Of a stretch of 64,000 nucleotides of DNA, positions 1 to 9,026 are shown in pieces; the first letter of the stretch is position 1, and every line of letters begins with the position of its first letter. The notes under the pieces are model-generated. The model was not told the DNA's origin. It worked only from the letters and a program-made list of their open reading frames with translations, and ran no database searches. Origin of the DNA: Demequina silvatica (GTDB taxonomy: Bacteria > Actinomycetota > Actinomycetes > Actinomycetales > Demequinaceae); the NCBI RefSeq assembly GCF_000971215.1, contig NZ_BBMA01000002.1:310001-374000 (forward strand). The letters are read 5' to 3'. Position numbers and translations under genes: made by a program.

Positions 1-43
1 GAAGCAGAGCGGCGAGGGGCGCTGACGCGCCCGACGCCCGCCC

Positions 44-2332
44 TCACCTCACCTCGACGCGCACCCGCCTCGCGCTCTCGCGCCCGACCGGGGTCCGCTC
101 ACCCGTGAGCGCCACCACGGCCTCCGCCTGACGGACGCGCGGCGTTCCCACCCACAGCTCGACCTCGCCGGGCTCGACCGCCCGCATCAGGTCGCGCCCC
201 GAGAACGCGAGCCGCGCCGCGGGAATGTCGAGCACCACGTCGCGCGCCTCGCCCGGAGCGAGCGGCACGCGCGCGAACCCCACCAGCTGCGCGACCGGCC
301 GGGTGACGGACCCCCGGCGCACCCGCGCGTAGACCTGCACCACCTCGTCGCCCGCACGCTCGCCCGTGTTCTCGACGCGAACCGACACCCGCATCGTCCC
401 GTCGCAGGCGGCGCCCGTCGCAGAGAACCCCGCGTATGCGAAGGTCGTGTACGAGAGCCCCTCGCCGAACGTCCGCGGCGTCGCCGAGGACAGGTTGGTG
501 ACGTCCGAGTCCTCACCCAGGCGCGGGTGGAGGTACGTGTGCGGCTGCGCGCCCGTGTCGCGCGGGATCGAGACGGGCAGGCGGCCCGACGGGTTGACGC
601 GCCCCGACAGGACGCCCGCGATCGCGCGTCCCCCCTCCTCGCCGGGGAAGAACGCCTGCACCACCGCGGCGCAGCGCTCGAGCGCCCACCCGATCGCGTA
701 GGGCCGCCCCGTCACCAGGACCAGCACCACCGGCGTGCCCGTCGCGAGGACCTCCTCGACCAACGCGCGCTGGACGCCGGGCAGCTCGAGCGAGTCCGTG
801 TCGCAGCCCTCGCCGGAGGTGCCGCGACCGAACAATCCGGCTTGGTCCCCGACCACCACGACCGCGACGTCCGCGGCGCTCGCGGCGGACACGGCCTCCG
901 CGAAGCCCTCGCGCGAGTCGCCCTGGACGTCGCAGCCGTGCGCGGTGAGCACCGGGCCCAGCTCGTCGCGGAGGGCGTCGAGCACGGTCGGCACGTCGAG
1001 GCCCAGCTCGGTGCCCGGCCGCTTGTCGAGCACGTGGTTGGCGAACGAGTAGCACCCGAACATGGCCTGGTAGCGGTCCGCGTTGGGGCCGATCACCGCG
1101 ATGCGCGGGGCGCCCGAGGGGGACGATGCGCGGGCCGGGTCGGCCTCGAGAGGCAGGGTGCCGTCGTTGGCGAGCAGCACCACGCCGCGCTCGGCGAGCA
1201 GGCGGGCGACCTCGCGGTGCTCGGGCCCGTCGAGCTCGATGCCGGACGGCGCGGGTCCGTCGAAGGACGCGTCGAGCAGGCCCAGCCGCTCCTTCTGCGC
1301 GAGGATGCGTCCGGCGGCGCGGTCGACCAGCTCCTCGGGCACCGCCCCGGACCGCACGGCGGCCGCGAGCGGCGCGAGGTAGGCGTCGCCGGTGGGCAGC
1401 TCGACGTCGACGCCGGCCGCGAGCGCGAGGCCCGCGGCCTCGCCCAGGTCGGCTGCCACGCCGTGGAGCAGGTGGAGGAAGGCGACCCCGAAGTAGTCGG
1501 CGACCACCACGCCGTCGAAGCCCCACTCGTCGCGCAGGACGCCGGTGAGCAGGGACCCGTCGGCGGCCGTGGGCACGCCGTCGATCTCGGTGTAGGCGTG
1601 CATGACGGAGCGGACGCCGCCGTCGATGACGGCCATCTCGAACGGCACCATCATGACGTCGCGCAGCTCGCGCGGGCCCATCGCGACGGGCCCGAAGTTC
1701 CGCCCGGACTGCGACGCGGAGTAGCCGACGAAGTGCTTGAGGGTCGCGTCGACCCCCTCGGACTGGACGCCCTCGACGTAGGACGTGCCGATCTCGGCCA
1801 CCAGGTACGGGTCCTCGCCGATGCACTCCTCGGTGCGTCCCCAGCGCGGGTCGCGCACCACGTCGAGCACCGGCGCGAGGCCCTGGTGGATCCCGAGCGC
1901 ACGGCAGTCGCGGCCGATCAGCGCGCCCATGCGCGCCACCAGCTCCGGGTCGAACGCCGCGCCCCACGTGAGCGGGCCGGGGTACGTCGCGGCCTTCCAG
2001 GCGGACAGCCCGGTGAGGATCTCCTCGTGCACGATCGCGGGGATGCCCAGCCGGGTCCCGGTCACCAGCGCCCGCTGGCGCTCCCAGAGGACCCGTGCCC
2101 GCGCATCGGCGTCCACCGGGGTGGTGCCGTAGATGCGGGTGAAGTGGCCGATGCCGTGAGCCGTCGCATCGTCCAGGCCGCCGGTGACGGACACCTCGCC
2201 CTGGAGGGGCGCGACCACGTCGCCCTTCTCGTCCTCCCAGAATCCGGTGATCTGCGCGAGCTTCTCCTCGAGCGTCATCTCCGCGACCAGGGCGGCCACC
2301 CGGCCGGACACGCGCGCGTCCACCGCGGTCAT
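44..2332 (-). CDS. Glycoside hydrolase family 3 beta-glucosidase-like enzyme
   Basis: This 762-aa protein has the GH3 layout: an N-terminal TIM barrel (about residues 20-330), an alpha/beta sandwich (about 370-580) and a C-terminal fibronectin-III-like domain ending near the C-terminus. The barrel carries the conserved KHFVGY segment. The GVVVADYFGV segment (around residue 255) holds the Asp at the position of the family nucleophile. There is no signal peptide, so it is probably cytoplasmic and hydrolyses beta-linked oligosaccharides after import. The ATG at 2332 overlaps the stop of the upstream permease as ATGA, which fixes the start and shows translational coupling. The open frame continues upstream, but only as a shadow of the permease. 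Substrate (cellobiose, xylo-oligosaccharide or another beta-glucoside) is inferred from context only. Confidence 0.93.
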   Translation of the reverse strand: MTAVDARVSGRVAALVAEMTLEEKLAQITGFWEDEKGDVVAPLQGEVSVTGGLDDATAHGIGHFTRIYGTTPVDADARARVLWERQRALVTGTRLGIPAIVHEEILTGLSAWKAATYPGPLTWGAAFDPELVARMGALIGRDCRALGIHQGLAPVLDVVRDPRWGRTEECIGEDPYLVAEIGTSYVEGVQSEGVDATLKHFVGYSASQSGRNFGPVAMGPRELRDVMMVPFEMAVIDGGVRSVMHAYTEIDGVPTAADGSLLTGVLRDEWGFDGVVVADYFGVAFLHLLHGVAADLGEAAGLALAAGVDVELPTGDAYLAPLAAAVRSGAVPEELVDRAAGRILAQKERLGLLDASFDGPAPSGIELDGPEHREVARLLAERGVVLLANDGTLPLEADPARASSPSGAPRIAVIGPNADRYQAMFGCYSFANHVLDKRPGTELGLDVPTVLDALRDELGPVLTAHGCDVQGDSREGFAEAVSAASAADVAVVVVGDQAGLFGRGTSGEGCDTDSLELPGVQRALVEEVLATGTPVVLVLVTGRPYAIGWALERCAAVVQAFFPGEEGGRAIAGVLSGRVNPSGRLPVSIPRDTGAQPHTYLHPRLGEDSDVTNLSSATPRTFGEGLSYTTFAYAGFSATGAACDGTMRVSVRVENTGERAGDEVVQVYARVRRGSVTRPVAQLVGFARVPLAPGEARDVVLDIPAARLAFSGRDLMRAVEPGEVELWVGTPRVRQAEAVVALTGERTPVGRESARRVRVEVR

Positions 2333-3222
2333 CCCTTCACCGCCCCGGTGAGACCGTCCACGATCCGCCGCTCCATGAGCAGGAAGAACGCGAGCGCGGG
2401 CAGCATCGCCAGCGACGTGTACGCCATGATCATGGTGGTCGCGGCGGAGTGCTGGCCCTGGAACGTGGTGACGCCCAGCGGCAGCGTCATGCCCGCCGGG
2501 TCGCCGGTGAGCAGCAGCAGCGGCAGCAGGTACGCGTTCCACGAGCCGATGAACGCGAGCACGCCCACCGTCACCATCGCGGGCCGCGCGAGCGGCAGCA
2601 GCATGCGCCAGAAGAACCCGATCCGGGAGATGCCGTCCATGAAGGACGCCTCCTCGAGCTCCTTGGGCAGCGCCGCGAGGAACGGGCGCAGGATGATGAT
2701 GGTCACCGGCAGCCCGAACGCGATCTGCGGGATCACCAGCCCCCACAGCCCGCTGATGCCCATGTCGCGCAGCAGCAGGTACAGCGGCAGCACGGCCACG
2801 GTGAGCGGGAACATCAGGCCCGTGGTGAAGATGACGAACACCAGCTCGCGACCCTTGAACGAGTACCGCGCGAGCGGGTACGCCGCCATGGTCCCGAACA
2901 GCACCACGCCCGCGGTGGTCGCGACGGCCACCAGCGTCGAGTTGAGCAGCTGCCGCCAGAACAGCGGCTGGGACAGGATCTCCCAGTAGTTCTGCCACAT
3001 CCACGGGTCGGGCAGGCCGGTGGGGTTCGCCGCGAGGTCGCCCTGGGTGCGGAAGCCGCCCAGGATCAGGTACAGGATCGGGCCGAGCGTGAGCCCGACC
3101 CCCACGAGCGCGATGCCCACGGCCACGTAGGTGGAGCCCTCGGGCAGCAGCCCCTGGCGACGGCGGTGGGGGGACGATGCGGGGGTTGCGCGGGTCGACG
3201 TGTCGACGGACATCGTGGTCAC
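2329..3222 (-). CDS. Carbohydrate ABC transporter permease (MalG-type)
   Basis: This 297-aa inner-membrane permease of the MalG/UgpE family has about six hydrophobic segments. The EAA loop near residues 200-220 reads EEASFMDGISRIGFFWRMLLP, which docks on the ATPase. I chose the GTG at 3222 because it overlaps the upstream permease stop as GTGA and has an AAAGG-type ribosome site 4 nt before it. An in-frame ATG three codons later, at 3213, is the alternative. No ATPase gene is in the cluster, so the system probably shares an MsiK-type ATPase encoded elsewhere, as is common for sugar transporters in actinobacteria. One GGACGATGCG word (3172-3181) lies in the N-terminal linker and is read as Ala-Ser-Ser. 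Confidence 0.93.
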   Translation of the reverse strand: MTTMSVDTSTRATPASSPHRRRQGLLPEGSTYVAVGIALVGVGLTLGPILYLILGGFRTQGDLAANPTGLPDPWMWQNYWEILSQPLFWRQLLNSTLVAVATTAGVVLFGTMAAYPLARYSFKGRELVFVIFTTGLMFPLTVAVLPLYLLLRDMGISGLWGLVIPQIAFGLPVTIIILRPFLAALPKELEEASFMDGISRIGFFWRMLLPLARPAMVTVGVLAFIGSWNAYLLPLLLLTGDPAGMTLPLGVTTFQGQHSAATTMIMAYTSLAMLPALAFFLLMERRIVDGLTGAVKG

Positions 3223-4265
3223 CGGGCCTTTCGGGGGTGCGCGTTGTCGCGGCGCAGGATGGTCGCCATGTAGGCGAGCGCGATGACGAACGAGAGGAAG
3301 AACATGATCACGGCGATCGCGGAGCCGTAGCCCCAGTCCGCCCGGAAGAAGCCGATCTCCATCATGTAGCTCGCGATGGTCGAGTACTGGCCCGCGGTGC
3401 CGCCGCGGTTGAGCACCCACACCATGTCGAACAGCTGGATCGAGCCGATGATCGACAGGAACGCCCAGATGCGGATGGTGGGGCCGATCAGCGGGATGTT
3501 GATGCGCCACTGGATCTGCCACCAGCTCGCGCCGTCGATGGCCGCGGCCTCCTGCAGGTCCTCGCTCACGCCGGACAGGCCGGCGAGGAACAGGATGATC
3601 GCGAGGCCCACGTACTTCCACGTGATGATGAAGAAGACGGTCCAGAAACCCCAGGTCTGGTCCTCGAACCAGCCGCCGGCGGGCATGTCGAGCCCGACGG
3701 AGCGCATCAGCTCGGTGGCGATGCCGTTGGGGTCGAAGATGATGAGCCACATGGTGCCCGCGATGACCTCGCTCAGCACGTAGGGGGCGAAGATCACCAC
3801 GCGCGTGAAGGCGCGGCCGCGGAACCTGCGGTTGAGGGTGAGCGCGACGATGAGCGCGATGGGCAGCTGCACCGCCATCGACAGGAAGATGATCGCGACG
3901 TTGTGGCTGAGCGCCTCCCAGAACGGCTGGGAGTACGCGGTGGTGAACGCCTGCTGCGTGACGGGGTCGGTGCCGCCGAACAGCGCCCGCGCATAGTTCT
4001 CGAGGCCGATGAACTCGGCGTCGGAGAACTGCGAGACGCCGTTCCACTTGTACAGGCTGAACCGGGCCGCGGACACGACCGGGTAGACGACGAAGGTGAG
4101 GAACAGCACCATCGCGGGTCCCACGAAGAGGGCGATCTCCGCCCACTTGCGGACCGTCGCGCGACGGGTGTGCTCGGATGCAGGGGTCACGGGGCGCGAC
4201 CCCGCCGCCGACGAGCTGTCGACGGCGGGGCTCGCGCTCCGACCCGAGGCCTCCAGTGCGGTCAC
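3219..4265 (-). CDS. Carbohydrate ABC transporter permease (MalF-type)
   Basis: This 348-aa permease is the MalF/UgpA partner of the downstream MalG-type protein. A Ser/Ala-rich cytoplasmic N-terminus of about 50 residues precedes the first membrane segment (WAEIALFVGPAMVLFLTF). The EAA motif, QEAAAIDGASWWQIQWRINIP, lies in the C-terminal third. The GTG at 4265 is chosen because a GAGG ribosome site lies 7 nt upstream; the open frame continues further up only by running through the binding-protein gene region. It sits between the solute-binding lipoprotein and the second permease in one minus-strand operon. Confidence 0.92.
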   Translation of the reverse strand: MTALEASGRSASPAVDSSSAAGSRPVTPASEHTRRATVRKWAEIALFVGPAMVLFLTFVVYPVVSAARFSLYKWNGVSQFSDAEFIGLENYARALFGGTDPVTQQAFTTAYSQPFWEALSHNVAIIFLSMAVQLPIALIVALTLNRRFRGRAFTRVVIFAPYVLSEVIAGTMWLIIFDPNGIATELMRSVGLDMPAGGWFEDQTWGFWTVFFIITWKYVGLAIILFLAGLSGVSEDLQEAAAIDGASWWQIQWRINIPLIGPTIRIWAFLSIIGSIQLFDMVWVLNRGGTAGQYSTIASYMMEIGFFRADWGYGSAIAVIMFFLSFVIALAYMATILRRDNAHPRKAR

Positions 4266-4303
4266 CAGGGAGCCTCGCTTTCTTGGGTCTCGGGAGCGAT
4301 CGG

Positions 4304-5653
4304 TCAGGCGGTGGCCGCGGCGGCGATCATCGCGTCGACAACGCCCTGGGCGTCGCCCGTGCCGTTGAAGATGTTGACGATGCCGTCGTTCATGGCACCA
4401 CCGACGTTCGGGCCGAGCAGCGTGTCCATCCACAGCTGGACGTACGCGGCGCTGGACGTGGTCTGCGCGATCTTCTGCAGCACCGGGTCGGTGATGGCGT
4501 CCGCCGCGGCCGGGGCCACGGGCAGTCCGCCGACGGCCTCGGCGTATCCGCGCTGGACGTCGTCGCTGACGATGTACGCGAGGAAGTCCGCGCACTCGAC
4601 CGGGGCGTCCACGTAGCAGGAGAAGCCGTCACCGCCGCCCATGGCGGCCGACGGGTCACCGGAGCCGCCCTCGGTCGCGGGCATCGGGAACCAGTCGAGG
4701 TCCTCGTGCAGGGCCGCGATGGCCTCCTCCGAGCCGTCCGTGAAGCCCTCGTACACGAAGTAGTTCCACTGGCCCATGAGCTCCATGGCGGCCTTGCCGT
4801 TCGCGACCATGCCCGCCGAGGACGTCGCGCCGGTCTGCGCGACCGTCGACGTGAACTGCGGCTGGAACGGCTCGGTGCCGATGAAGTCCTCGAGCTGCGT
4901 GCCGGCGTCGAGCCAGCACGGGTCCGTGAAGTCGAGGCTGGTGCCGGCGTTCGCCACCACGTCCTGCGAGCAGGAGCGCAGCGCGAAGTTGTACCACCAG
5001 TGCGCGGCCGGCCATCCGTCCGAGGCGCCCACCGCGATGGGCACGATGTCGGCGTCCTTGAGCTTCTGCACCGCGTCCGCGAGCTCCGCCATGGTGGTCG
5101 GCTCGGCGGTGATACCCGCCTCCTCGAAGAGCGAGGGGCGGTACCAGATGCCCTCGACCGCGAACTGGAACGGCAGACCGTAGGTGGTGCCGTCCACCTG
5201 CCACGGGGCCACACCGCCGCCAAGGCGCTCGATGTCCGCGGACAGGGTCTCGGACAGGTCCATGAGGTAGCCCGCCTCGGCCTGCGCGGCCATCTCGCCG
5301 CCACCCCACTGCTGGAACAGGTCGGGCGCGTCGCCCGACTGCAGCGCGGTGGGGATGCGCGTGCGCTGGAGGTCCTCGTTCTGGATCTGCTCGATCTCGA
5401 TGGTGACGTTGGGGTGCTCGGCCGTGTAGTCGGCCGCCACCTTGTCCCAGTAGTCGCCCAGCGAGTTCTCGCCGGTGTCGCCGGCGACGCCGTTGTGCCA
5501 CCACGTGAGGGTGACCGGTGCGTCTCCGGATCCGCCGGATGTGGCGTCCGCGGACGTGCCGGGACCCTCCGGGTCGCTCGAGCTGCACGCTGCCAGCAGC
5601 GCCATGGATGCCGCGACCGCTGCCCCTGCAGCGGCTCGTCGCATGTTCGCCAT
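4304..5653 (-). CDS. Extracellular sugar-binding lipoprotein (ABC transporter)
   Basis: This 449-aa family 1 solute-binding protein has a type II signal peptide. Hydrophobic residues 6-20 are followed by the lipobox LLAAC, with the lipid-modified Cys near residue 23 and a Ser/Gly-rich tether. The mature protein begins with the VTLTWWHN strand typical of maltose/cellobiose binding proteins. A strong GGGGAG ribosome site precedes the ATG at 5653. It is the first gene of the operon and is expressed from a sigma-A-type promoter abutting the LacI operator. By its neighbours (GH3 enzyme, LacI repressor) it probably captures a beta-linked disaccharide or oligosaccharide. Confidence 0.94.
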   Translation of the reverse strand: MANMRRAAAGAAVAASMALLAACSSSDPEGPGTSADATSGGSGDAPVTLTWWHNGVAGDTGENSLGDYWDKVAADYTAEHPNVTIEIEQIQNEDLQRTRIPTALQSGDAPDLFQQWGGGEMAAQAEAGYLMDLSETLSADIERLGGGVAPWQVDGTTYGLPFQFAVEGIWYRPSLFEEAGITAEPTTMAELADAVQKLKDADIVPIAVGASDGWPAAHWWYNFALRSCSQDVVANAGTSLDFTDPCWLDAGTQLEDFIGTEPFQPQFTSTVAQTGATSSAGMVANGKAAMELMGQWNYFVYEGFTDGSEEAIAALHEDLDWFPMPATEGGSGDPSAAMGGGDGFSCYVDAPVECADFLAYIVSDDVQRGYAEAVGGLPVAPAAADAITDPVLQKIAQTTSSAAYVQLWMDTLLGPNVGGAMNDGIVNIFNGTGDAQGVVDAMIAAAATA

Positions 5654-5698
5654 GATCTCCCCTTTTCAGTCGTCGTTGACTCAGGCCGAACAGTGGCG

Positions 5699-5728
5699 AG
5701 TGTGGCACCTCCGCGTCGCGTTGGTCAA
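5699..5728 (-). promoter_or_regulatory. Promoter of the sugar-uptake operon
   Basis: On the minus strand TTGACC (5728-5723) and CACACT (5704-5699) are separated by 18 bp, a reasonable sigma-A promoter. The -35 hexamer touches the edge of the adjacent palindromic operator, so bound repressor would block RNA polymerase. Confidence 0.65.
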
Positions 5729-5745
5729 ACGTTATCGATAACGTT
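5728..5745. promoter_or_regulatory. LacI-family operator
   Basis: The perfect 18-bp palindrome AACGTTATCGATAACGTT lies between the divergent binding-protein and lacI genes. Central-CG palindromes of this size are typical LacI/GalR operators. Its position over the -35 element of the operon promoter and 46 bp before the repressor's own -10 box fits joint control of both directions. Confidence 0.85.
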
Positions 5746-5802
5746 TTCGCAACGGTGGTTGCGGGCGCATTGCCGGGCCCCCATGCCAGGTAGCATGCGG
5801 AC

Positions 5803-6795
5803 ATGGAACCGGTCGCCCGCGTCAAGCTCGCCGACGTCGCCCGCAGGGCCGGGGTCTCGGTCGCGACCGTGTCCAAGGTGGTCAACGGCCGCTACGGCGT
5901 CTCGAAGGACACCATCGCCCGCGTCCAGCAGGTGATCGACGAGCTCGGCTACGCCGGCAACCTCTCCGCCGCCGCCCTGCGCGGTCAGCGCACCAACGTG
6001 CTCGGCATCCTCGTGGGCGGCTTCGAGCCGTTCTCCGCCGAGCTGATGAAGGGCGCCTGGGCCGGCGCCGAGGGCAGCGGCTACGAGCTGCTCGCCCACT
6101 CCGGGGGCCACGGCCACGGCTGGGAGCGCCGCTCGCTCGCGCGGCTGGGCGGCACGCTCATCGACGGAGCGATCCTGGTGACCCCGACGGTGCTCAACAC
6201 CGCGACCGGCGTGCCCGTGGTCGCGATCGACCCCCACTACGGGCCGTCGTCGCTGCCCACCGTCGACTCCGACAACTACGGCGGCGCGCGAGCCGCCACC
6301 GAGCACCTGCTCGCGCTGGGCCACCGGCGCATCGGCTTCCTGGGCGGCCGCCGCGACCTCGACTCGGGCCGCCGGCGCGAGGACGGCTTCCGCGACGCCA
6401 TGGCCGCCGCGGGCGTCGAGGTGGACGAGGACCTCGCCGTCGAGACCAGCTACGAGCCCGAGCTCGCCGCCGCGGCCGCCGAGTCGATGCTCAGCCTCCC
6501 GCACCCGCCCACCGCGATCTTCGCCGCCAACGACACCACGGCCCTCGCGGTCATGGACGTGGCCGCGGATCTCGGGATCTCCGTCCCCCACGAGCTCTCC
6601 GTGGTCGGCTTCGACGACATCCCCGAGGCAGCCGGCGCGCCCGTACCGCTCACCACCGTGCGTCAGCCGCTGCAGGCCATGGGCGCGGAGGCGATGGAGA
6701 TGCTGCTCCTGCTGGTCCGCGGCGAGGAGTGCGAGCAGCACGTCCGCATGGACACGGAGCTGGTGGTGCGAGGCTCGACGGCCCCGCCCCGCTGA
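5803..6795 (+). CDS. LacI-family transcriptional repressor
   Basis: This 330-aa LacI/GalR regulator has an N-terminal helix-turn-helix ([22 protein letters not shown], about residues 8-29), a hinge helix (NLSAAALRG) and a periplasmic-binding-like effector domain. It is divergent from the sugar ABC/GH3 operon and should bind the palindrome at 5728-5745. The -10 box TAGCAT (5791-5796) is only 6 nt before the ATG and there is no Shine-Dalgarno sequence, so the mRNA is predicted to be leaderless. The inducer is probably the transported sugar or its product. Confidence 0.93.
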   Translation: MEPVARVKLADVARRAGVSVATVSKVVNGRYGVSKDTIARVQQVIDELGYAGNLSAAALRGQRTNVLGILVGGFEPFSAELMKGAWAGAEGSGYELLAHSGGHGHGWERRSLARLGGTLIDGAILVTPTVLNTATGVPVVAIDPHYGPSSLPTVDSDNYGGARAATEHLLALGHRRIGFLGGRRDLDSGRRREDGFRDAMAAAGVEVDEDLAVETSYEPELAAAAAESMLSLPHPPTAIFAANDTTALAVMDVAADLGISVPHELSVVGFDDIPEAAGAPVPLTTVRQPLQAMGAEAMEMLLLLVRGEECEQHVRMDTELVVRGSTAPPR

Positions 6796-6910
6796 CGCCT
6801 CCCCCGCCTCGACCCCGCCCGGGCGCGCCATGGGGAAGCCAGTAACGCTTTCGGCAGATGCTCGCGCGCTGCGGGGAACTGAGCGACGCCGTCGCCGCGC
6901 GCAACCGCGC

Positions 6911-8047
6911 TCAGCCCCGGTAGACCTCCAGCACCCGCGCGCCGACCACCTCGACGTCGAACTGCTGCACGTGCTCCGCCTGCTCGGCGTGGATCTCGGC
7001 CCGCAGCGCGGGATCCTCGATGAGCGTCCGCAGCGCCTCCGCGAACGCGTTGGCGTCGCGCGCATCCACCGAGACCTCGGGCCGCGCCCCGATCACGGAC
7101 AGGTACCCGGGGTTCGCTCCCGCGAGCACCACGCCGTCGCCGCGACCCGCCAGCGACGCCATCGCCTCCACCAGCACGATCCCGAAGCTCTCGCCGCCCG
7201 TCGCCGGGAACACCGCGATGTCCGCGTCCGCGTAGAAGGCCGCCTTGTCCTCCTCGGCGACGAACCCGACCAGCGACACCCGCTCAAGCGCGCTCACCTC
7301 GACCGCCGACTCGACCGCCCCCATCAGCGGCCCGCGGCCGCCGATCCGCACCTCGAGCCGCTCCTGCACCTCGACCGGGAGCGCGTCGAGCGCGTGCACC
7401 AGCTCGAGCACGCCCTTGCGCTCGACCAGCCGACCCAGGAACGCGATCACCAGCCTGCCGTCGTCGCCCGGCACCGGCGCCGCCGCCCCGGCCGCCGCCG
7501 CGAACCCCTGGACGTCGACCGGGCAGGGCACCACCACGGGCGCGATCCCGAACGCGGAGGCGGCGAACTCGCGCGCCGGCTCGGAAACGGCCATGAACGC
7601 GTCGAACCTCCGCAGGTTGCCCCGTAGCCACCGCCCGAGCGCGTGCGTGCCCCACGAGGACACCGCGCCGTCCGGCAGGATGTGGAACGTCCCGACGATC
7701 CGCACGGACCGCGCCTGCAGGCGCCGGGCCTCGTCCACCACGCGCGCCGCGAACAGCGGCGAGTGCGGGATCTGGACGTGGATGACGTCGTAGCGCTCCC
7801 GCTCCAGGAGCACGCGGATCGCCTTCCGCGACGTGGGCAGCGGGATCCGCAGCCCGTTCCCGTTGAACTGCACGCCCACGTTCCGTGCGACCGAATGCAC
7901 CGTGACGTCGGAGCGCGGCGACGCCGAGGAGCACAGCACGTGCACCTCGTGGCCGGCCCGCGTCAGGTACCCCGCGAGCGTGAGCACGTACTGCTGCACC
8001 CCGTCGGGCCGGTCGATCGAGTCGTCCAGCACCAGCGCGATCTTCAT
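6911..8047 (-). CDS. GT4-family glycosyltransferase (PimA-like)
   Basis: This 378-aa GT-B glycosyltransferase begins MKIALVLDDSIDRPDGVQQYV, the usual N-terminus of PimA-like actinobacterial enzymes. The C-terminal half carries the nucleotide-sugar region, with GRLVERKG and the EX7E-type segment ESFGIVLVEA. It would transfer a hexose from a nucleotide sugar to a lipid or glycan acceptor at the membrane; acceptor and sugar cannot be read from sequence. It starts 4 nt after the ccsB stop, so it is co-transcribed with the cytochrome c maturation genes, although no functional link is known. Confidence 0.88.
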   Translation of the reverse strand: MKIALVLDDSIDRPDGVQQYVLTLAGYLTRAGHEVHVLCSSASPRSDVTVHSVARNVGVQFNGNGLRIPLPTSRKAIRVLLERERYDVIHVQIPHSPLFAARVVDEARRLQARSVRIVGTFHILPDGAVSSWGTHALGRWLRGNLRRFDAFMAVSEPAREFAASAFGIAPVVVPCPVDVQGFAAAAGAAAPVPGDDGRLVIAFLGRLVERKGVLELVHALDALPVEVQERLEVRIGGRGPLMGAVESAVEVSALERVSLVGFVAEEDKAAFYADADIAVFPATGGESFGIVLVEAMASLAGRGDGVVLAGANPGYLSVIGARPEVSVDARDANAFAEALRTLIEDPALRAEIHAEQAEHVQQFDVEVVGARVLEVYRG

Positions 8048-8051
8048 GCGA

Positions 8052-9026
8052 TCAGGACCCCGCGTACGTGTGAAGGCCCTGGAAGAACAGGTTGACCACG
8101 GTGAAGTTCATGATGAGCGCCGTGAAACCCGCGATCGCGAGCCATGCGCTGCGCCGCCCGGCCCAGCCCTGCGTGGTGCGCGCGTGGAGGTACGCCGCGT
8201 ACAGCACCCAGATGACGAAGGACCAGACCTCCTTGGGGTCCCAGCCCCAGTAGCGGCCCCATGCGTGCTCGGCCCAGATCGCGCCGGCCATCACGGTGAA
8301 CGTCCACAGCACGAACCCGACGGCGTTGAGCCGGAAGGACAGCGCCTCGAGGTTCGCCGCGGACGGCACCGCCTCGAGCCACCGCGCACGCGTCCCGCGC
8401 CACCGCACGCCGCGGTCGCGGGAGTCCCGCATCAGCTGCAGCACGGTCGCGATGAAGGACACCGCGAAGATGCCCGTCACGATGGTCGCGATCGACACGT
8501 GGATGACCAGCCAGTAGCTCTGCAGGGCCGGCGGCAGCGTGTCGACGTCCTTGTACAGGACCGTGAGCGCGAGCCCCAGCGACACCGTCGCGAGGCCCGT
8601 CACGCCGGCGCCCAGGAACGCGACGTCGCGCTTGCGCTGCAGCACCAGGTACGCCACCACCGCGAAGAACGAGCCCGAGATCGTGTACTCGTACATGTTC
8701 GACCACGGCACGTGACCGGCATCGATCCCGCGGGCGACCAGGCCCACGCCGTGCAGCACGGCGCCCATGAAGGTGGTCGCCCGGGCGATGCCGGCCGCCT
8801 TCGCGGCGCGCTTCGCGGGGGACGATGCGGCGGGCGCCTCCGCGACCGGCAGCCCCTGGTCGGGGGTCGGGCCCCCGACGGCGACGGTCTCGCGCGCGGC
8901 GGCGCGGGCCGCCGCCTTGTCGTCGGCGACGCGGGCCAGCCGGATCGCGTGCGCGACCATCGCGATCGCGTACAGCACCGTGGCGCCGCCGAGCGCCATC
9001 ACGCTCAGGTCGCTCAGGTTGTTCAT
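8052..9026 (-). CDS. ccsB: Cytochrome c biogenesis protein CcsB/CcsA (heme handling)
   Basis: This 324-aa polytopic protein belongs to the CcsA/ResC family, the heme export and ligation partner of ResB in System II. The diagnostic tryptophan-rich WWD segment is present (WGRYWGWDPKEVW, about residues 240-252), along with conserved His residues in flanking loops. An N-terminal cytoplasmic linker of about 60 residues after the first membrane helix contains one GGACGATGCG word (8820-8829), read as Ala-Ser-Ser. The ATG at 9026 overlaps the resB stop as ATGA. Confidence 0.95.
   Translation of the reverse strand: MNNLSDLSVMALGGATVLYAIAMVAHAIRLARVADDKAAARAAARETVAVGGPTPDQGLPVAEAPAASSPAKRAAKAAGIARATTFMGAVLHGVGLVARGIDAGHVPWSNMYEYTISGSFFAVVAYLVLQRKRDVAFLGAGVTGLATVSLGLALTVLYKDVDTLPPALQSYWLVIHVSIATIVTGIFAVSFIATVLQLMRDSRDRGVRWRGTRARWLEAVPSAANLEALSFRLNAVGFVLWTFTVMAGAIWAEHAWGRYWGWDPKEVWSFVIWVLYAAYLHARTTQGWAGRRSAWLAIAGFTALIMNFTVVNLFFQGLHTYAGS

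Noticed and set aside
527-2989. An 820-aa open frame on the plus strand opposite the GH3 and permease genes
   Set aside because: High GC leaves long open frames in antisense. Its composition (His/Arg/Glu/Gln-rich) is that of a shadow, it has no ribosome site and no domain, and the minus-strand genes are clear homologues.
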